From Acephala macrosclerotiorum (lineage: Eukaryota > Ascomycota > Leotiomycetes > Helotiales > Mollisiaceae): DNA of 64,000 bases. Below are positions 22,105 through 33,613 of the stretch, piece after piece (positions within the stretch are counted from its first letter, which is position 1; every line of letters starts with the position of its first letter). The notes beneath the pieces were generated by a model. That model searched no databases. It saw only the letters and a program-made list of their open reading frames with translations, and was not told where the DNA came from. The position numbers were made by a program, and so were the translations under genes. The DNA lies in assembly GCA_014904845.1 (NCBI GenBank), contig MU119243.1, positions 124,001 through 188,000 of the forward strand. The letters run 5' to 3'.

Positions 22105-22866
22105 ATGCCATCAATCGCGAACCACCACGTCCTGATCATCGGCGGCACCTCAGGAATAGGTTTCGCAGTGGCCGAACTCGCCCTCTCCTCAGGCTGTACC
22201 GTCGTAGTAGCTTCATCCAGCTCCACCCGCGTCGCCTCCGCCATCGAGCGTCTCCAAGCCTCCTTCCCAGACAAGAAATCTCTCATCTCAGGACATGAAA
22301 TCGACCTCGACACTCCCGACATCGAAGCACATCTCACCGCTCTGTTTGAAAAGGTGACTGGAAATGGGACAACGTTGCTGGATCATGTTATTTTGACTGC
22401 TGGGCGAGTTCCTAATGTTAAGCCATTGAAGGAGACGGATATCATTGAGGCGTTGAGTAAGCCTCAGTTGCCGTATGCTGCCCAACTTTCAGTCGGGAAA
22501 CTCGCCCCCATGTACCTCAAGCTCGCCTACACCTCCTCCATAACCCTCACCGGCGGTCGCGTAGCCGATAAACCGATCCCTAACTACGCACTCTACTCTG
22601 CCCTCGCCTCTGGTCTCCATGGCCTAGTCAAAGGTCTAGCTTTGGATCTTGCGCCAATTCGAGTTAATCTTGTGAGTCCTGGCGCGACGAAGACGGAGAT
22701 GTGGGGAGAGCATAGAGAGATGATTGCTAAGAGCATGGGGGAGAAGGCGTTGCTCGGAAAGGTGGGGAGTGCGGAGGAAGTTGCGGAGTGTTTTGGATAT
22801 TTGATGAGGAATGGGGATGCGACGGGGACGGTGGTTAGGAGTGAGGGTGGGGCGATTTTGCAGTAG
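22105..22866 (+). CDS. short-chain dehydrogenase/reductase-like protein, catalytic Lys missing
   Basis: Intronless 253-aa Rossmann protein of the classical SDR length. Cofactor loop GGTSGIG at residues 13-19, a LTAG motif near 97-100 in place of NNAG, Ser144/Ser145 in YTSSITLTGG, and VSPGATKTEMW near 190-200. The usual YxxxK is YSALA at 164-168: the tyrosine is kept but the lysine is alanine. This variant recurs in a fungal SDR group with YSA..SGL; activity may be altered or lost, which is inference. The first half is C-ending in codon use and the second half G/T-ending, giving a visible switch near 22340. Confidence 0.9.
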   Translation: MPSIANHHVLIIGGTSGIGFAVAELALSSGCTVVVASSSSTRVASAIERLQASFPDKKSLISGHEIDLDTPDIEAHLTALFEKVTGNGTTLLDHVILTAGRVPNVKPLKETDIIEALSKPQLPYAAQLSVGKLAPMYLKLAYTSSITLTGGRVADKPIPNYALYSALASGLHGLVKGLALDLAPIRVNLVSPGATKTEMWGEHREMIAKSMGEKALLGKVGSAEEVAECFGYLMRNGDATGTVVRSEGGAILQ

Positions 22867-24590
22867 GTTGGGTAGTTGAAGGCGAAGGGTGTAGGTTGGT
22901 TGGAATTGCTCACCTTGGCGGGACATCGACTGGATGGCATCTAGAGAAGTGGCTTCTCTGATTTGAGTGGACTTGAAGTAATTTTGTCGGTGTTGGTATT
23001 TTCTTGCTGCAGTGGGTCAGCTAATTATGATATCCTATTTTTCAGTAGACATTTAGCAGTCGCTAAGCAGGAGGGATTCAAGGTTTTGGGATCCAGCCTG
23101 ACTTCAAACACCATTTTGCTTAGAATTTCAGAATACCAATTAAACCCCGCTCTTATTGTTACTGAGGACTATTCTAACGGATTGTCTACTACTGCCTGTG
23201 TTCTGCGGAGTTTGTTCCAAGTCGAAAGACGTCAAAGGGTCAAAAGAAAAGATAGTAGACGATTCAAGGGGACAGGTATGAAGTTTACGAGAAACATTCT
23301 GTATGATGGCACGGTATTGGTCGACTGGTGACACCTCCTCCACGTGACACTATGCATGCACCTGCTGGCATGCGTGCTCAGCCCGACCTCAGCCTCACGA
23401 ATCGACACGTCAAACTTTTATCAAAAGGAATACAATTCTCCTCTCTGAAATCTCCAAAACTCAACAAGCACAAATCGCGCCATTGCGGCACAAATGGAAC
23501 TGCCACCAGTACCCTCTACAATAAGGTTAACGGCGAAAATGAGTAGTCTTGTGGACATGAGCAGAAAACGGAAAATAATGGCTTTGTCACGGAGTCTGAA
23601 ATCCTATTTATGCTACTATACCAGTACATCGTCTCTAATAATGTCGCAGGTTCTGCGAGCAATGATTCACACGATACTCTGCCAACTCCGAACGCGAACC
23701 CGTCTATGATCTCGCTGCGGAGACCTCTTCCGCGACTTCGAACAGCCGCTGGTGGGAAAACAAAATCCCCGGAACATAAACGAAGGATGTTTACGGCATA
23801 TACAATTTCGGAAGATGTATCTGGCAATCATACAGAGACAGAGTCCTTGCTCGCATCAAAGCCCTTGAACGACCCTCCGTATCAGCGGGGCTTAGGCATG
23901 CAGGTCGCCCAAGCCGTCATCCTGCACTGTCAAGCCTACTAAAGTCCCTGTGGAACACTGAGGGTAAAGCTCGTTCGGAGACACCTGAGTCATCGAAACA
24001 ATTCACTGAAGCAGAGAAGGAGAGGCTCACGAAACTAATACAGGAAGTCAAAATAAAAATGAAAAAACAAGAAATTGTGACTAGTCACAGAACGCATTGG
24101 TCACTAGTGTCTGGAGAAAGCCTTACACACATTACTAATGTTCTATCTAAATGCTATCGTCTACAACCTTCGTGGCGGTGTCGGGCCGGCGCGCTGAAGG
24201 ATTGGAGGAGAGTAAGGACGAAGATGAGGTGAAAAAGACATGCTTGTCGGCTATGGGGTTAGCATACACTGCATTCGTGATGCCCCTTCCCATACGGAAC
24301 GTTATGAGGCGGTACAGGTATGCTGTGAGCACCCAACGTGGGGAAGGTGGCACCCTGAACGCTGATAGCAGGCTAGGATTTTCCCGTCAACGATACCATC
24401 AGATTTTGTCCACGAGACTCTGTCAGAAACCCTCTCAAAAGACGACGGGAATCAATAGAATGGATAAACTTCATTGAAAGCAAAAAACAAGTACAATTGC
24501 TCCAGACTGTATCGCAATCTGGTATCTCATAACAACACCCAACACTCAACACCCAACACCTAAAGCATTCAAAAGCCGTCTGCCACCCGC
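22867..24590. other. intergenic with possible gene relic
   Basis: 1.7 kb without a convincing gene. On the plus strand, 23530-24130 shows two neighbouring frames with protein-like composition. The first runs through FVTESEILFMLLYQYIVSNN; the second carries a Lys/Glu helix QFTEAEKERLTKLIQEVK. They are not joined by a clear intron and contain no recognisable domain. They may be a degenerated gene or an unrecognised multi-exon gene; I leave it uncalled. Confidence 0.35.
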
Positions 24591-25454
24591 TTACTTAGGC
24601 AACACCGCCGCCTGCGGAACCTTAATATACGTATCAGGCCTATTCGCCTCAGCCGTCAGCCTCACAGTATTATATCTCGCTTCAATCCCCTTCACCGTAT
24701 CCCAAACATCCTTGATTTCCATCTGCGTCCCCGCTCCCGGTATGCGTCTCGCAAACACCATTTCAATCTCCCTCTCCTTCTCCTCAATATACTCCCTCAA
24801 TTCCCTCCACCCATTCCAGTCCTGTCTTATCCTGTTCGGTAATCCTTGGGATTTGAGAACGGCGAGGAGAGATGCGAGGGCGGTGTTGGCGGCGCCGAAA
24901 CATGTAATCAAAACGTGGGATGCAGAGCCGGCGCCGAAGGCCGTTACTGATGCTCCGACGATGATCTGGAGAAACATGGCGAGGGTGACGACGGAATCGC
25001 AGAAGTAGTACTTGAACCTCGTCCGGCGTTCCATCATCAAGACCTGGTGATAAACACCCTTATTCGCAGCCGTCAGTTTCGGTTTGATGGGATTTGGTTC
25101 TGGGTTCGGGTTCTTCTTCGTAGCCTTGACTGGTTTCTGGGGCTTCGGTGGAGGAATTCCAAGGGCGGAGTGGAATAACTGCAATGGGTCGGAAGGGGAG
25201 CCCTCCGGTGGGGCGTCGAGGATTTCGATCGTGTGGTCCTCGTGGTTGTGTTTCTCGCTGAAATAGCCTGGGGTGGTGGCTACGTTTGCGATGTCCGCAA
25301 CTGATTTTTGGATCATTGGGGAAACCATTGTGGGTGCGCGGGAGGATGTAGGTGAGGTTGTTGATGTTGCGGCTGTGTGGGCGGCAGTTATTTGCGAGGG
25401 GAAGGAGGATGGTGGTGATTTCAAGCTAGGTTTTGGGGGTGGTGAAGAGGACAT
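24591..25454 (-). CDS. SLATT_fungal-domain two-TM protein
   Basis: Intronless 287-aa protein. Residues 1-130 are Ser/Pro/Lys-rich and disordered. From ~131 comes the SLATT_fungal region: a basic helix (MMERRTRFKYYFCDS), TM1 ~154-176 (VVTLAMFLQIIVGASVTAFG), TM2 ~179-200 (HVLITCFGAANTALASLLAVL), then KSQGLPNRIR and a long charged amphipathic helix rich in Glu/Arg. SLATT domains were proposed as pore-forming effectors of nucleotide-dependent conflict systems; that role is established as a bioinformatic hypothesis, not a demonstrated function for this protein. The ATG at 25454 is preferred over in-frame upstream starts because the extra ~75 residues look non-protein-like. Confidence 0.85.
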   Translation of the reverse strand: MSSSPPPKPSLKSPPSSFPSQITAAHTAATSTTSPTSSRAPTMVSPMIQKSVADIANVATTPGYFSEKHNHEDHTIEILDAPPEGSPSDPLQLFHSALGIPPPKPQKPVKATKKNPNPEPNPIKPKLTAANKGVYHQVLMMERRTRFKYYFCDSVVTLAMFLQIIVGASVTAFGAGSASHVLITCFGAANTALASLLAVLKSQGLPNRIRQDWNGWRELREYIEEKEREIEMVFARRIPGAGTQMEIKDVWDTVKGIEARYNTVRLTAEANRPDTYIKVPQAAVLPK

Positions 25455-26198
25455 CTTGGATGTTGTGATGATGGATAGGATGGATGGGAGGAAAGCAGGA
25501 GCAAGCAAGAAGAGCAGAAATGGAGGGGAGAAGTGAAGATATGCCAAAGGACGATCAATCAATAGTGGCGTACAAGAAATTGCGAAAAATCTACGTCGTG
25601 AACTACGACTGGTGTTCGTCTCAGCCGCGCGAGATGCGGGCGAGCCTTGTGTGTGCTGAGCTTGCTTTTTCGGAGTCAAGCGAGATTTGTGGCTCGCTGA
25701 ACTCGTTGACTTTGCCTTGTTTTGGTGGAACTGTTTCCACTTTCAACAACGAGCATAAACATGCTTGAAAGACAGAGAGTATTTTCAGCAAATAAAGGTG
25801 ACCTCGGGTTTGTGCTCAAGCCCTCAGGTGGTACAAAGGAGCATGTGAGATTCCCACATTTGTGTCAGGTGCAGGATGAATCTGACAGTCAATGGCTCAT
25901 CAAAGTAGCGCGGGACAGTATGCAAAAGGCAGATAATGCGCATCGCGATAGTTTTGTTTGACTGGATGCTGGGACTTCATCCACCGAGGATGATGCATTG
26001 ATAGAAGCAAGCTGAGCAGCATTAAAGCGAACCTGAATAATCGTACAGACATCTGCGAGCAAGACCCATCTTTGCCACATCTATTAATATTCACACCGCC
26101 TGAGACAATATGCTTAAGATTCCCACTGACGGTAAACGCCATGCTATGACCGACACCGATCGTTACAGACTTGCAACCCACGGCTCCTAATCGTACAA
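25455..26198. other. intergenic
   Basis: 744 bp: promoter of the SLATT gene and 3' flank of the P450 gene. Nothing else seen. Confidence 0.5.
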
Positions 26199-27920
26199 TT
26201 AGTTCTTCCTTCGCTTCACCGAAATCGAAGCTTTCATTGGTGGTAAAATGGCTGCTCCGATCGTGCCATTCGCAGGTCGAAATCCAATAGGCTTGATGTC
26301 GTAATTCAATACGATGTAGGCAAGCAAGAGTTTCATCTCAGCTGCTGCAAAGAAGCGGCCTGGACAAGCATGCCTCCCGTGACCAAAGGCAAGGAAGGTG
26401 TCTGAAGTAGTCACCATTGCCAAATTCTTCGACTCTAAGACCTTTGCGTGGTCTTTCGGGTTTTCGACATTGGTGATCGCAGTACCGTTTGCTCGACTGT
26501 TGCCTTTTTCGGTGGCCTCTCGGGCGCGAGAAAACCGAAATGGATCGTAAATCTTGGGGTTATCGTAAATCTCATCATCGTGATGAATAGAGTGAGTGGA
26601 AGTCCCGATTCGAGTTCCTGGAGGTAGATGGAGACCGTCCGGCATCGTTAGACCTTTAGGATCGACTACCAGCCGAGACATGCCGTGGCTCATGAAAGTC
26701 GAAATTCGAAGGCTCTCTCGGATAGCACTATCAGTTTTGATCAGTTTCCCGAGTGCATTCTTGTCCCATTTCCCATCATGTTCGGACAAGACTTGAAGGA
26801 TCTCTTGGCGAATCTCCTGAACATTATCTGCTGCATTGGATGATGAGAACAGGTCGAAGAGCATATTCGTGGCAGTCAAGGTAGACGTATGAATAGCAGC
26901 AAAATTAACGGTCATCAAACGCTTCATGATTTTCTCAGGAGATCGCAAAGTTGGATCTGGATTATCTGCGACCTCTTCCAGGTACCAGGTCGTGAAGTCA
27001 TTCCACTTCTCTGTAGTTTCTCCAGCCTCTCGAGCATTGTTTAGATCCTTTATCCTTTGATTGATGAATGGACGCAGGTATTTCGAGCATTTGTAGAGGT
27101 GCCATCTGTTCGGGAGAAGGCAAATCCATGCCAAGAGAGGTTTGAGTATGGAAGGTATGAGATTGATTAAAGCTCCGCTGATGGCGATGTCGGTGGAGAA
27201 GGCACCTGCATTATCAAGATATTCGTCGTTGCGACCTATTCTAGTCAGTTTCGGCAATGGTGTGGCTTGAGGTACATACACAATGGCAGTCCCACGAAAA
27301 TGCGATTGGAAGTCCTTGCAGTGGCTTTCATCATAGTGGTGAAGGCTCCAACGTCAACCCAATTCTCGGTATCTTTGCCCCAATATTCATCGATGGCAAT
27401 ATTCAATTCCTCCTCAATTCCTGGTATAAGAGCTCCAAGGGAGCGAGTAAGATCTCGCCTGATTATGATCTCGTGAACAGGGTTTCTGGCCATCGATGAG
27501 TCGAGAAGAGTCCAGTCACTCTGCAAGACTTCAATCTGCATCGCTGCTGCATTCAGCACGCTGTCTGCCTGATCTGTCACCCATTTGACTTGAGAACTTG
27601 GAACAAGAATCATCGCTCGATTGAAACCGGGTATGACAAAATTGAGACCTGCTTTCGAGTACTATTGAGAACCATTAACTGAGATGCGTGTAATGATGGA
27701 AAGCTAGACCAACCTTCTCGTAACCAGCTTCAATTACTGGAAGCAAGCTCCCCATACTTGCCAGACGTGTTCGCAGATCCGCAAGGAAGCCGTGCTGTTT
27801 GCCAACCATTGGCAGACTCGATGGGACATCTGTGAAGCCCATGCGTGAGTGTGCCGTGTATCCGGCTGCGATCAGAATCGCTAGCCCTGCTAGGACGACA
27901 GAAAGCTGATCGAATGCCAT
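26199..27920 (-). CDS. cytochrome P450 monooxygenase
   Basis: Membrane-anchored haem-thiolate oxygenase. Three exons: 27920-27714, 27661-27280 and 27235-26199, 541 aa, normal for fungal microsomal P450s. The introns are 27662-27713 (donor GTTGGT) and 27236-27279 (donor GTATGT). Features in order: an N-terminal anchor (VVLAGLAILIAAGYTAHS), I-helix region with NFAAIHTSTLTATN, the K-helix ExxR as ESLR, and DPFRFSRAR. The haem loop is FGHGRHACPGRFFAAAE, with its Cys as axial ligand. The sequence style resembles the ent-kaurene oxidase-like/CYP68-type group used in terpenoid and other secondary metabolism. No synthase neighbours are present, so the substrate is unknown. Confidence 0.93.
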
Positions 27921-29577
27921 TTCGGCTGTTCTGTATTGAATGATTGAATATCGAGTCGAGGTTGCGGAGTAGAACTATGATGTTGTGGCCAGGGGAGGTT
28001 CGTTTCAACGTTGTTCCAGGACAGCCCCTCGATGAACAGATCAACGCAAGGGTCTCGCATCAAGCAGAATACACGTCCTAGCGCTCAAGATGTCGATGAA
28101 TACAATTGAGGGTATTCGGAATGTCTGTCGATGGTCTGCGAATATAGTGAAGAATTCGTACTGTACCAGTGATAGAATAGAACAAAAGAAAGGGGTTATT
28201 CAACAAAAGAAAGGCGAGTGGCGCGACTCATGGATTCGGCGACCTCGTACACCTACCGGGGTGTCTGAGGAGATGCAGACAACCTCTCTTCTGAATTTTT
28301 GCCTCTAGATGAGGATGAGTATCGTAGATGATCATCGTGGGAGCATGAAGTTATCTGTCGAGAGAAGTTTGTGCTCGAGTCCCTCTTGACTATATTGGCA
28401 GCAGTTAGCGCCTAACCTATTTAGGCTAGGCTCGCTGTCTCATCCGTGGCTTCTCTTCTTTAACCTTTCAGTCCTTAGGCATCTTTTCAAACTTCATCTC
28501 AGGGCACACAGCCAGAGCTCCTAGGCGGGCAGCAAGGGACATACAAGCCTATAGCTGTCTTGGCCAGCGCCACAACGGGGTAGCATGTTGGAATCCGCCA
28601 TCCCGTTTTATGCCCCCGCGCTACACTCGCGAGTCGCGGTAAGTGGTGGTGAGGAGTGGTGAGTGGAAAAGAGGTCGGGGCGGAGCGGCGGTCAGACTCT
28701 TGGCAACCCCGCCATGCGCTCAAACTCGACTCTTCACTCTTCACTCTTCAATTTTTTATTATTTTTTTATTCAAAATATTGTCCCAACTCGCGCAAAGTG
28801 GCTGCTTCGACGCCATCGTGATAGCCATTCCTAGATCTCATCACCCGTACCTGCTGGCCCACAGGGTCGGCTTCTCACTTGCCAAATGGAGGTTTCAGCT
28901 GGTGTCAGTTCGCGACCTCTCATATCCATACTCATTTGCTTCCACCTCCACGCATATCGCTTCCCCTCGTTGCGCGATTTCATCTCAAGAGCTTGATTAT
29001 GAAGCTTCTAAAGCGCCTTTGCAGATACCAATCTACTGTCTCCCCTCCTCTGCCAAGAAGCACGCGAAGCGCCCAGATAGGAAGGTCCAGCTCCAGCAAG
29101 GTTTGAAGCTCAAAGAAGCTCCTTTCGGCAGCTTCCCTCGATCAATCAGCTGCCTTACATGGCACAAATGCCGTGTATCGCGCCATATAAGCTTAACATG
29201 GCTCGCAGATTGGCGCCCGTTGTTCCTGGCCAGCACCCCACTTCGATCAGATGGCAGGCAACACGTACCGGCTTCCAGCGGTAATTCTGGATGCTTATCT
29301 CCTCCTGCCGTCAATCGGATCTTCCACCTTCCTAGATTTCGTCTGGGGGAGAAGATCTCACGCAATGGAAGCTCGTTATTCTTCCATAGACCTTCTCCTT
29401 CCGGATTCTCGTCCGTAGTACCTCGAGGCTAGTACTTTGAGATCTGCAATCTTCGATTAGGATCAAGCGACCAATATCGGGACAGTAATATATAAATATA
29501 CTTACTACCTTCATAGGTTTTCATTGTTCCATCCGCGCTGTTTTCAGTTCATCAGACATCTCCCTCCAATTTCCACG
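27921..29577. other. intergenic, divergent promoters
   Basis: 1.66 kb between the P450 start and the carboxypeptidase start. A 258-codon plus-strand frame (28656-29432) is open but starts with a non-ATG-supported, low-quality protein and lacks domains. It is probably chance or long leader sequence. Confidence 0.45.
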
Positions 29578-31268
29578 ATGTGGTGTCGCGCCTATCAATT
29601 GCTTTCATGCCTGGCATTACCAGCTCTGTGTGTCGCATTACCAGCGCCAGAAACCCTTGCTGCTGAATTGAGGGGCAAGCGTTCCTTCGAAGAGCGTGAT
29701 GGCGTTAAGAGAACAATCTTCGAGCATGAAGCCACCGGCACAACCCTTTCCTTCGTGACCAACTCGGGAATTTGCGAGACGACTCCAGGAGTAAACCAGT
29801 ACTCTGGGTATCTCTCGGTCGGCAGTCAGTATTCTTGACCCATTGAACGCAGCGTCTAACATGAAATACAGGCAATGAGAATATGTGGTTCTGGTTCTTC
29901 GAAGCTCGAAACAACCCCACGACTGCCCCTCTTGCCACCTGGTTCAACGGTGGTCCAGGATGCTCGTCCATGATTGGGCTGTTCCAGGTATGAACAGACA
30001 AACACCCATTGTTTGCCCACATACTGATCATGCTAGGAAAATGGCCCATGCAACTTCGTCAATGGCGCCTCAACACCATCTCTGAATCCCTACAGCTTCA
30101 ACGAGTACGCAAATATGCTATACATCGATCAACCGATCGGGACTGGGTTCTCATACGGTACCGATCCCGTGACATCAACTGTGACCGCTGCTCCATACGT
30201 CTGGAAGTTGCTCCAAGCTTTCTTTGCGCAGTTCCCATAGTATGAGAATCGCGATTTTGGTATCTTTACTGAGTCCTACGGTGGACACTATGGACCAGGT
30301 AAACTCTGAGACTCCGTTGATGGTATCTCTGCTAAAGGTTCAAGAATTCGCTGCTTACTTCGAGTCCCAAAACGCGGCCATTGCATCCGGCTCCGTTACA
30401 GGCCAGAATGTCTCTCTCGTCGCCCTAGGGATTAACAATGGCTGGTTCGACCCCATCATCCAAGAGAAAGCCTACGTCGACTTCTCCTACAACAACACCT
30501 ACCAAGCTCTTATCTCTGCCTCTCAACACACCTCTTACCTCAACACCTACACCACCAATTGCCTGCCCTTACTCCAAGAATGTTCAGATACCACTGGCAG
30601 CGACTCAGCTTGCGAAACTGCTGATAACACCTGCTACAATGACATTGAGGGACCGCTTTCTGGTGTTGCCGACTTTGATGTGTATGATATTAGGGCGCCG
30701 AGTGATGATCCGAATCCGCCGGATACGTATGTCACTTATCTCCAGAGCTCGGCGGTGATGAGCGCCATTGGGGCGCAGAGCACTTATGCTGAGTGTCCTG
30801 ATGCGCCTTATGAGAAGTTTACTAGTACTGGTGATGGTATGTTCAATCTCTTTCCTCCCCCTTCAAGTCGCATGGACACTCTCGCTACCCCACATACTCC
30901 ACTTCCCGCCCTCTTCAATGCTAACATTGTTCTCAGATGCCCGCTCATTCCTCTCAACCCTCTCAACAGTCGTCCAATCCGGCATCACAACCCTAATCTG
31001 GGCCGGCGACGCCGACTGGATCTGCAACTGGTTCGGTGGTCTCGCCTCTGCAGAAGCAATCGTCTACTCTGGTTCCTCAGCCTTCAAGTCGACAGCCGTG
31101 AGCAGCTATACCGTCAACGGTGTTGCGGGAGGAACTTTCAAGAGTGTGGGAAATCTGAGTTGGTTGAGGGTTTTTGAGGCGGGGCATGAGGTTCCGTATT
31201 ATCAGCCTGCGTTGGCGTTGCAGGCTTTTAAGCAGACGATGATGAAGGGTCCTATCGCGAGTACGTAG
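29578..31268 (+). pseudogene. secreted serine carboxypeptidase (S10) with one in-frame stop
   Basis: Carboxypeptidase S1-like. Five exons: 29578-29824, 29872-29987, 30037-30298, 30345-30836 and 30937-31268. All phases fit, giving 483 codons with a signal peptide at the start (LLSCLALPALCVALPAP). The catalytic triad is intact: Ser in FTESYGGHYGP, Asp in WAGDADWICNW, His in AGHEVPYYQPA. The oxyanion motif NGGPGCSS is present. Codon 189 (30238-30240) is TAG, between [10 protein letters not shown] and YENRDFGIF, a region that is coding in relatives. A Gln codon (CAG) would need one C-to-T change. The only intron that would remove it (GTCTGG..CATAG, 45 nt) would delete conserved residues. Either a recent pseudogene, a sequencing error or readthrough. 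Confidence 0.8.
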
Positions 31269-32301
31269 GGACGATGTAGAAGCGAGTACGAGTACGAAAC
31301 ATGGAGGTGGCTGGGCTTTGATAATAAGTTTGTGGAAGGACGACAACGCGAGATGTTAATATGCGCACGAGGTGTGGTTGGAGTGATTTCAGTGAAGCTT
31401 ACCCGAAGTTTCAGGTTTCATCCTTCGCCGGGACCTAAGCAATCTATCATAATGTCGATCGAGGAATGCAATGCATAATATCTACAGAACTCCCCGAATT
31501 GACGCATCGTCACTTGGAGCGAGAAATCTTGCACTTGCAGCCAGCGCTGACAGAGAGAAAGCAATTTGTTCCACATCGTGCGCAACCTACATTCGATGTT
31601 CCTCACCCAATCACTGCCAAGCTTTATATACTTAGCACTTTCATCCTTCATCCAACACTGGGGACATGAAACCTCTATATCCAACGTCTTGCAGAGGTTT
31701 GACCGCATGGCGGCCCCTTCGGGTCATTTTGGCGTTCGGCAGCTTATGGTTGCTGATCTTGGCGTGCTGACTTTCGGTACCTTTCCATCGTCGCAATTGG
31801 ATGTGATATAGTTTAAAGTTGAAATTCTCCTATCAGCATACAGAACGAACTCTAGCTGCCGAAGTAGTGAGGACAAGTTGTTCCTGATCGCGCGGGGGAG
31901 GCTGAGTTGCTGGAAGATTTAGGCAGTTTGGTGGCTGTGCGACAGTGAAATTGGTGACTTCCAGTGGAGGTAGCGTACTCGCTCCTTGAAGGATTCGCTT
32001 AGGAAGGCTGCACCGAATCACCGCGTTCACCAATGTCAATCATACGTGATGCAGTTCTCTCCAACCACATTCCTTCTTGACCGAATGTACAGTAGTATAC
32101 TGTCCGAATCACCAACACGTCTCGAGGAGAGCATTTTATATATACACTGCCAGGTGCTCAAATGGCAAGATCCTTAAGCTGCCGTCCATCATCCCGACGA
32201 CATCAAGACGAAGACTTTTCAGAGCCCCCGCCGCAATCCAGTCCATCCTCGACCCCAGCTTCAGTCCTGACATCGACTCAACACCCTATTTCAGCCTCAC
32301 A
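31269..32301. other. intergenic
   Basis: 1 kb with the carboxypeptidase 3' end and the MDR promoter. Short ORFs only. An in-frame extension upstream of the MDR ATG (from ~32077) is open but not protein-like. Confidence 0.5.
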
Positions 32302-33342
32302 ATGGCACCCTTCGTAACCTCCATGCGAGCCTGGCAATACACCACCGCGACCGGCGGCGTCGAAAACAACCTCAAACTAAACGAACACACGCCCCTCCCC
32401 TCCACCACCCCCGAACAACACCTCGTCCAAGTCATCGCCCTAGCCCTCAACCCCATCGACTACAAGCCCGCTGAAACACCCCTCGTCGGTCGATTCATGA
32501 TCCCGAAACCAGCTACGCCAGGAATCGATTTCACAGGTCGGATCATCAAAGCTGCTGAGAATTCGGAACTCAAGCCTGGACAATTGGTTTTTGGTGCCTC
32601 GGGTACGATGCCGCCGTTTGCGGGAGGGGCGTTGAGAGAATTTGCTATTGCGGGGGAGGGGAATATTGTTCCGTTGCCGGAGGGGTTGAGTCCTTTTGAT
32701 GGCGCTTGTATTCCCGTTGCTGGACTTACCGCGCTACAAAGTGTGGGGAATAGAGTCAAGAAAGGAGATCGTGTTTTCATCAATGGGGGGAGTGGTGGTG
32801 TTGGAGGATTCGGAATCCAGATTGCGAAGGAGATGGGATGTCACGTCACCACTACTTGCTCAACGCCAAATGTAGAGCTGTGCAAGAGTTTTGGTGCGGA
32901 TGAGGTTATTGATTACAAACGCTTCAATGTTCTCTCGACACTGATGCGGTCAGAGAAGTTTGATCATGTGGTTGATAATGTGGGGACGGATAAGGAGCTG
33001 TATTGGAGGGCACACGAATACCTGAAAGAGGGTAAGGTTTATATCTTGGTTGCACAGGATATTAACCTTGATGTTGTGCAAGATCAACTTAAAAGGAGAT
33101 TCTGGCCGACAAGATGGGGTGGATTGCAGAGGACTGTGGAGGGGTTCTTTCCGATGCCGAATGCGGATGATTTGAACAAACTGGCGAGGTGGATGGCTGA
33201 TGGGATTTTGAAGCCGACGATTGACAATGTGTACTCGTTCGAGGAGGCACCGAAGGCTTTCGAGAGGCTGAGGACCAAGAGGGCGACTGGGAAGGTCATC
33301 ATTGACATTGCGTCTGAGACGTACAAGGAGTTGAAGCTGTGA
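32302..33342 (+). CDS. medium-chain dehydrogenase/quinone oxidoreductase-like reductase
   Basis: Intronless 346-aa NAD(P)H-dependent MDR enzyme of the zinc-free quinone oxidoreductase/enoyl-reductase type. GroES-like N-terminal domain (VIALALNPIDYKP, TPGIDFTGRI), then the Rossmann motif GGSGGVGGFGIQIAKEMG, the GADEVIDYK segment and a substrate-domain C-terminus with YSFEEAPKAFERL and GKVIID. The structural-zinc cysteine cluster of alcohol dehydrogenases is absent, so an alcohol dehydrogenase function is unlikely. The ATG at 32302 is chosen because the upstream open frame lacks family similarity. The substrate is unknown. Confidence 0.92.
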   Translation: MAPFVTSMRAWQYTTATGGVENNLKLNEHTPLPSTTPEQHLVQVIALALNPIDYKPAETPLVGRFMIPKPATPGIDFTGRIIKAAENSELKPGQLVFGASGTMPPFAGGALREFAIAGEGNIVPLPEGLSPFDGACIPVAGLTALQSVGNRVKKGDRVFINGGSGGVGGFGIQIAKEMGCHVTTTCSTPNVELCKSFGADEVIDYKRFNVLSTLMRSEKFDHVVDNVGTDKELYWRAHEYLKEGKVYILVAQDINLDVVQDQLKRRFWPTRWGGLQRTVEGFFPMPNADDLNKLARWMADGILKPTIDNVYSFEEAPKAFERLRTKRATGKVIIDIASETYKELKL

Positions 33343-33613
33343 GGGGGCGTCTGAGCTCGGGATTGAGAGATTGGATATGAGAAGCTTCTAGAGGGAGCAT
33401 TTGTATAGGAGTTGGGAGGGATTGATCGGCGTATGGGATATGATTGGGTTCTGGGACTTGGGCGCGGCTTCATTTCTACAATAAATTGTTCACAGAAATC
33501 AAAATTGGGGGTTCCAATTAAATTGAAAAGTCTTTCCAAAACTTCCACTCCTGACTTCAATCTCCCACACCCTGAAACCATTTCACACATTGAGCCACTT
33601 CATCTCCACATCC

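Noticed and set aside
28656..29432. 258-codon open frame on the plus strand
   Set aside because: No domain, no plausible start context, biased composition, and it lies in the divergent promoter region before the carboxypeptidase. Treated as chance.
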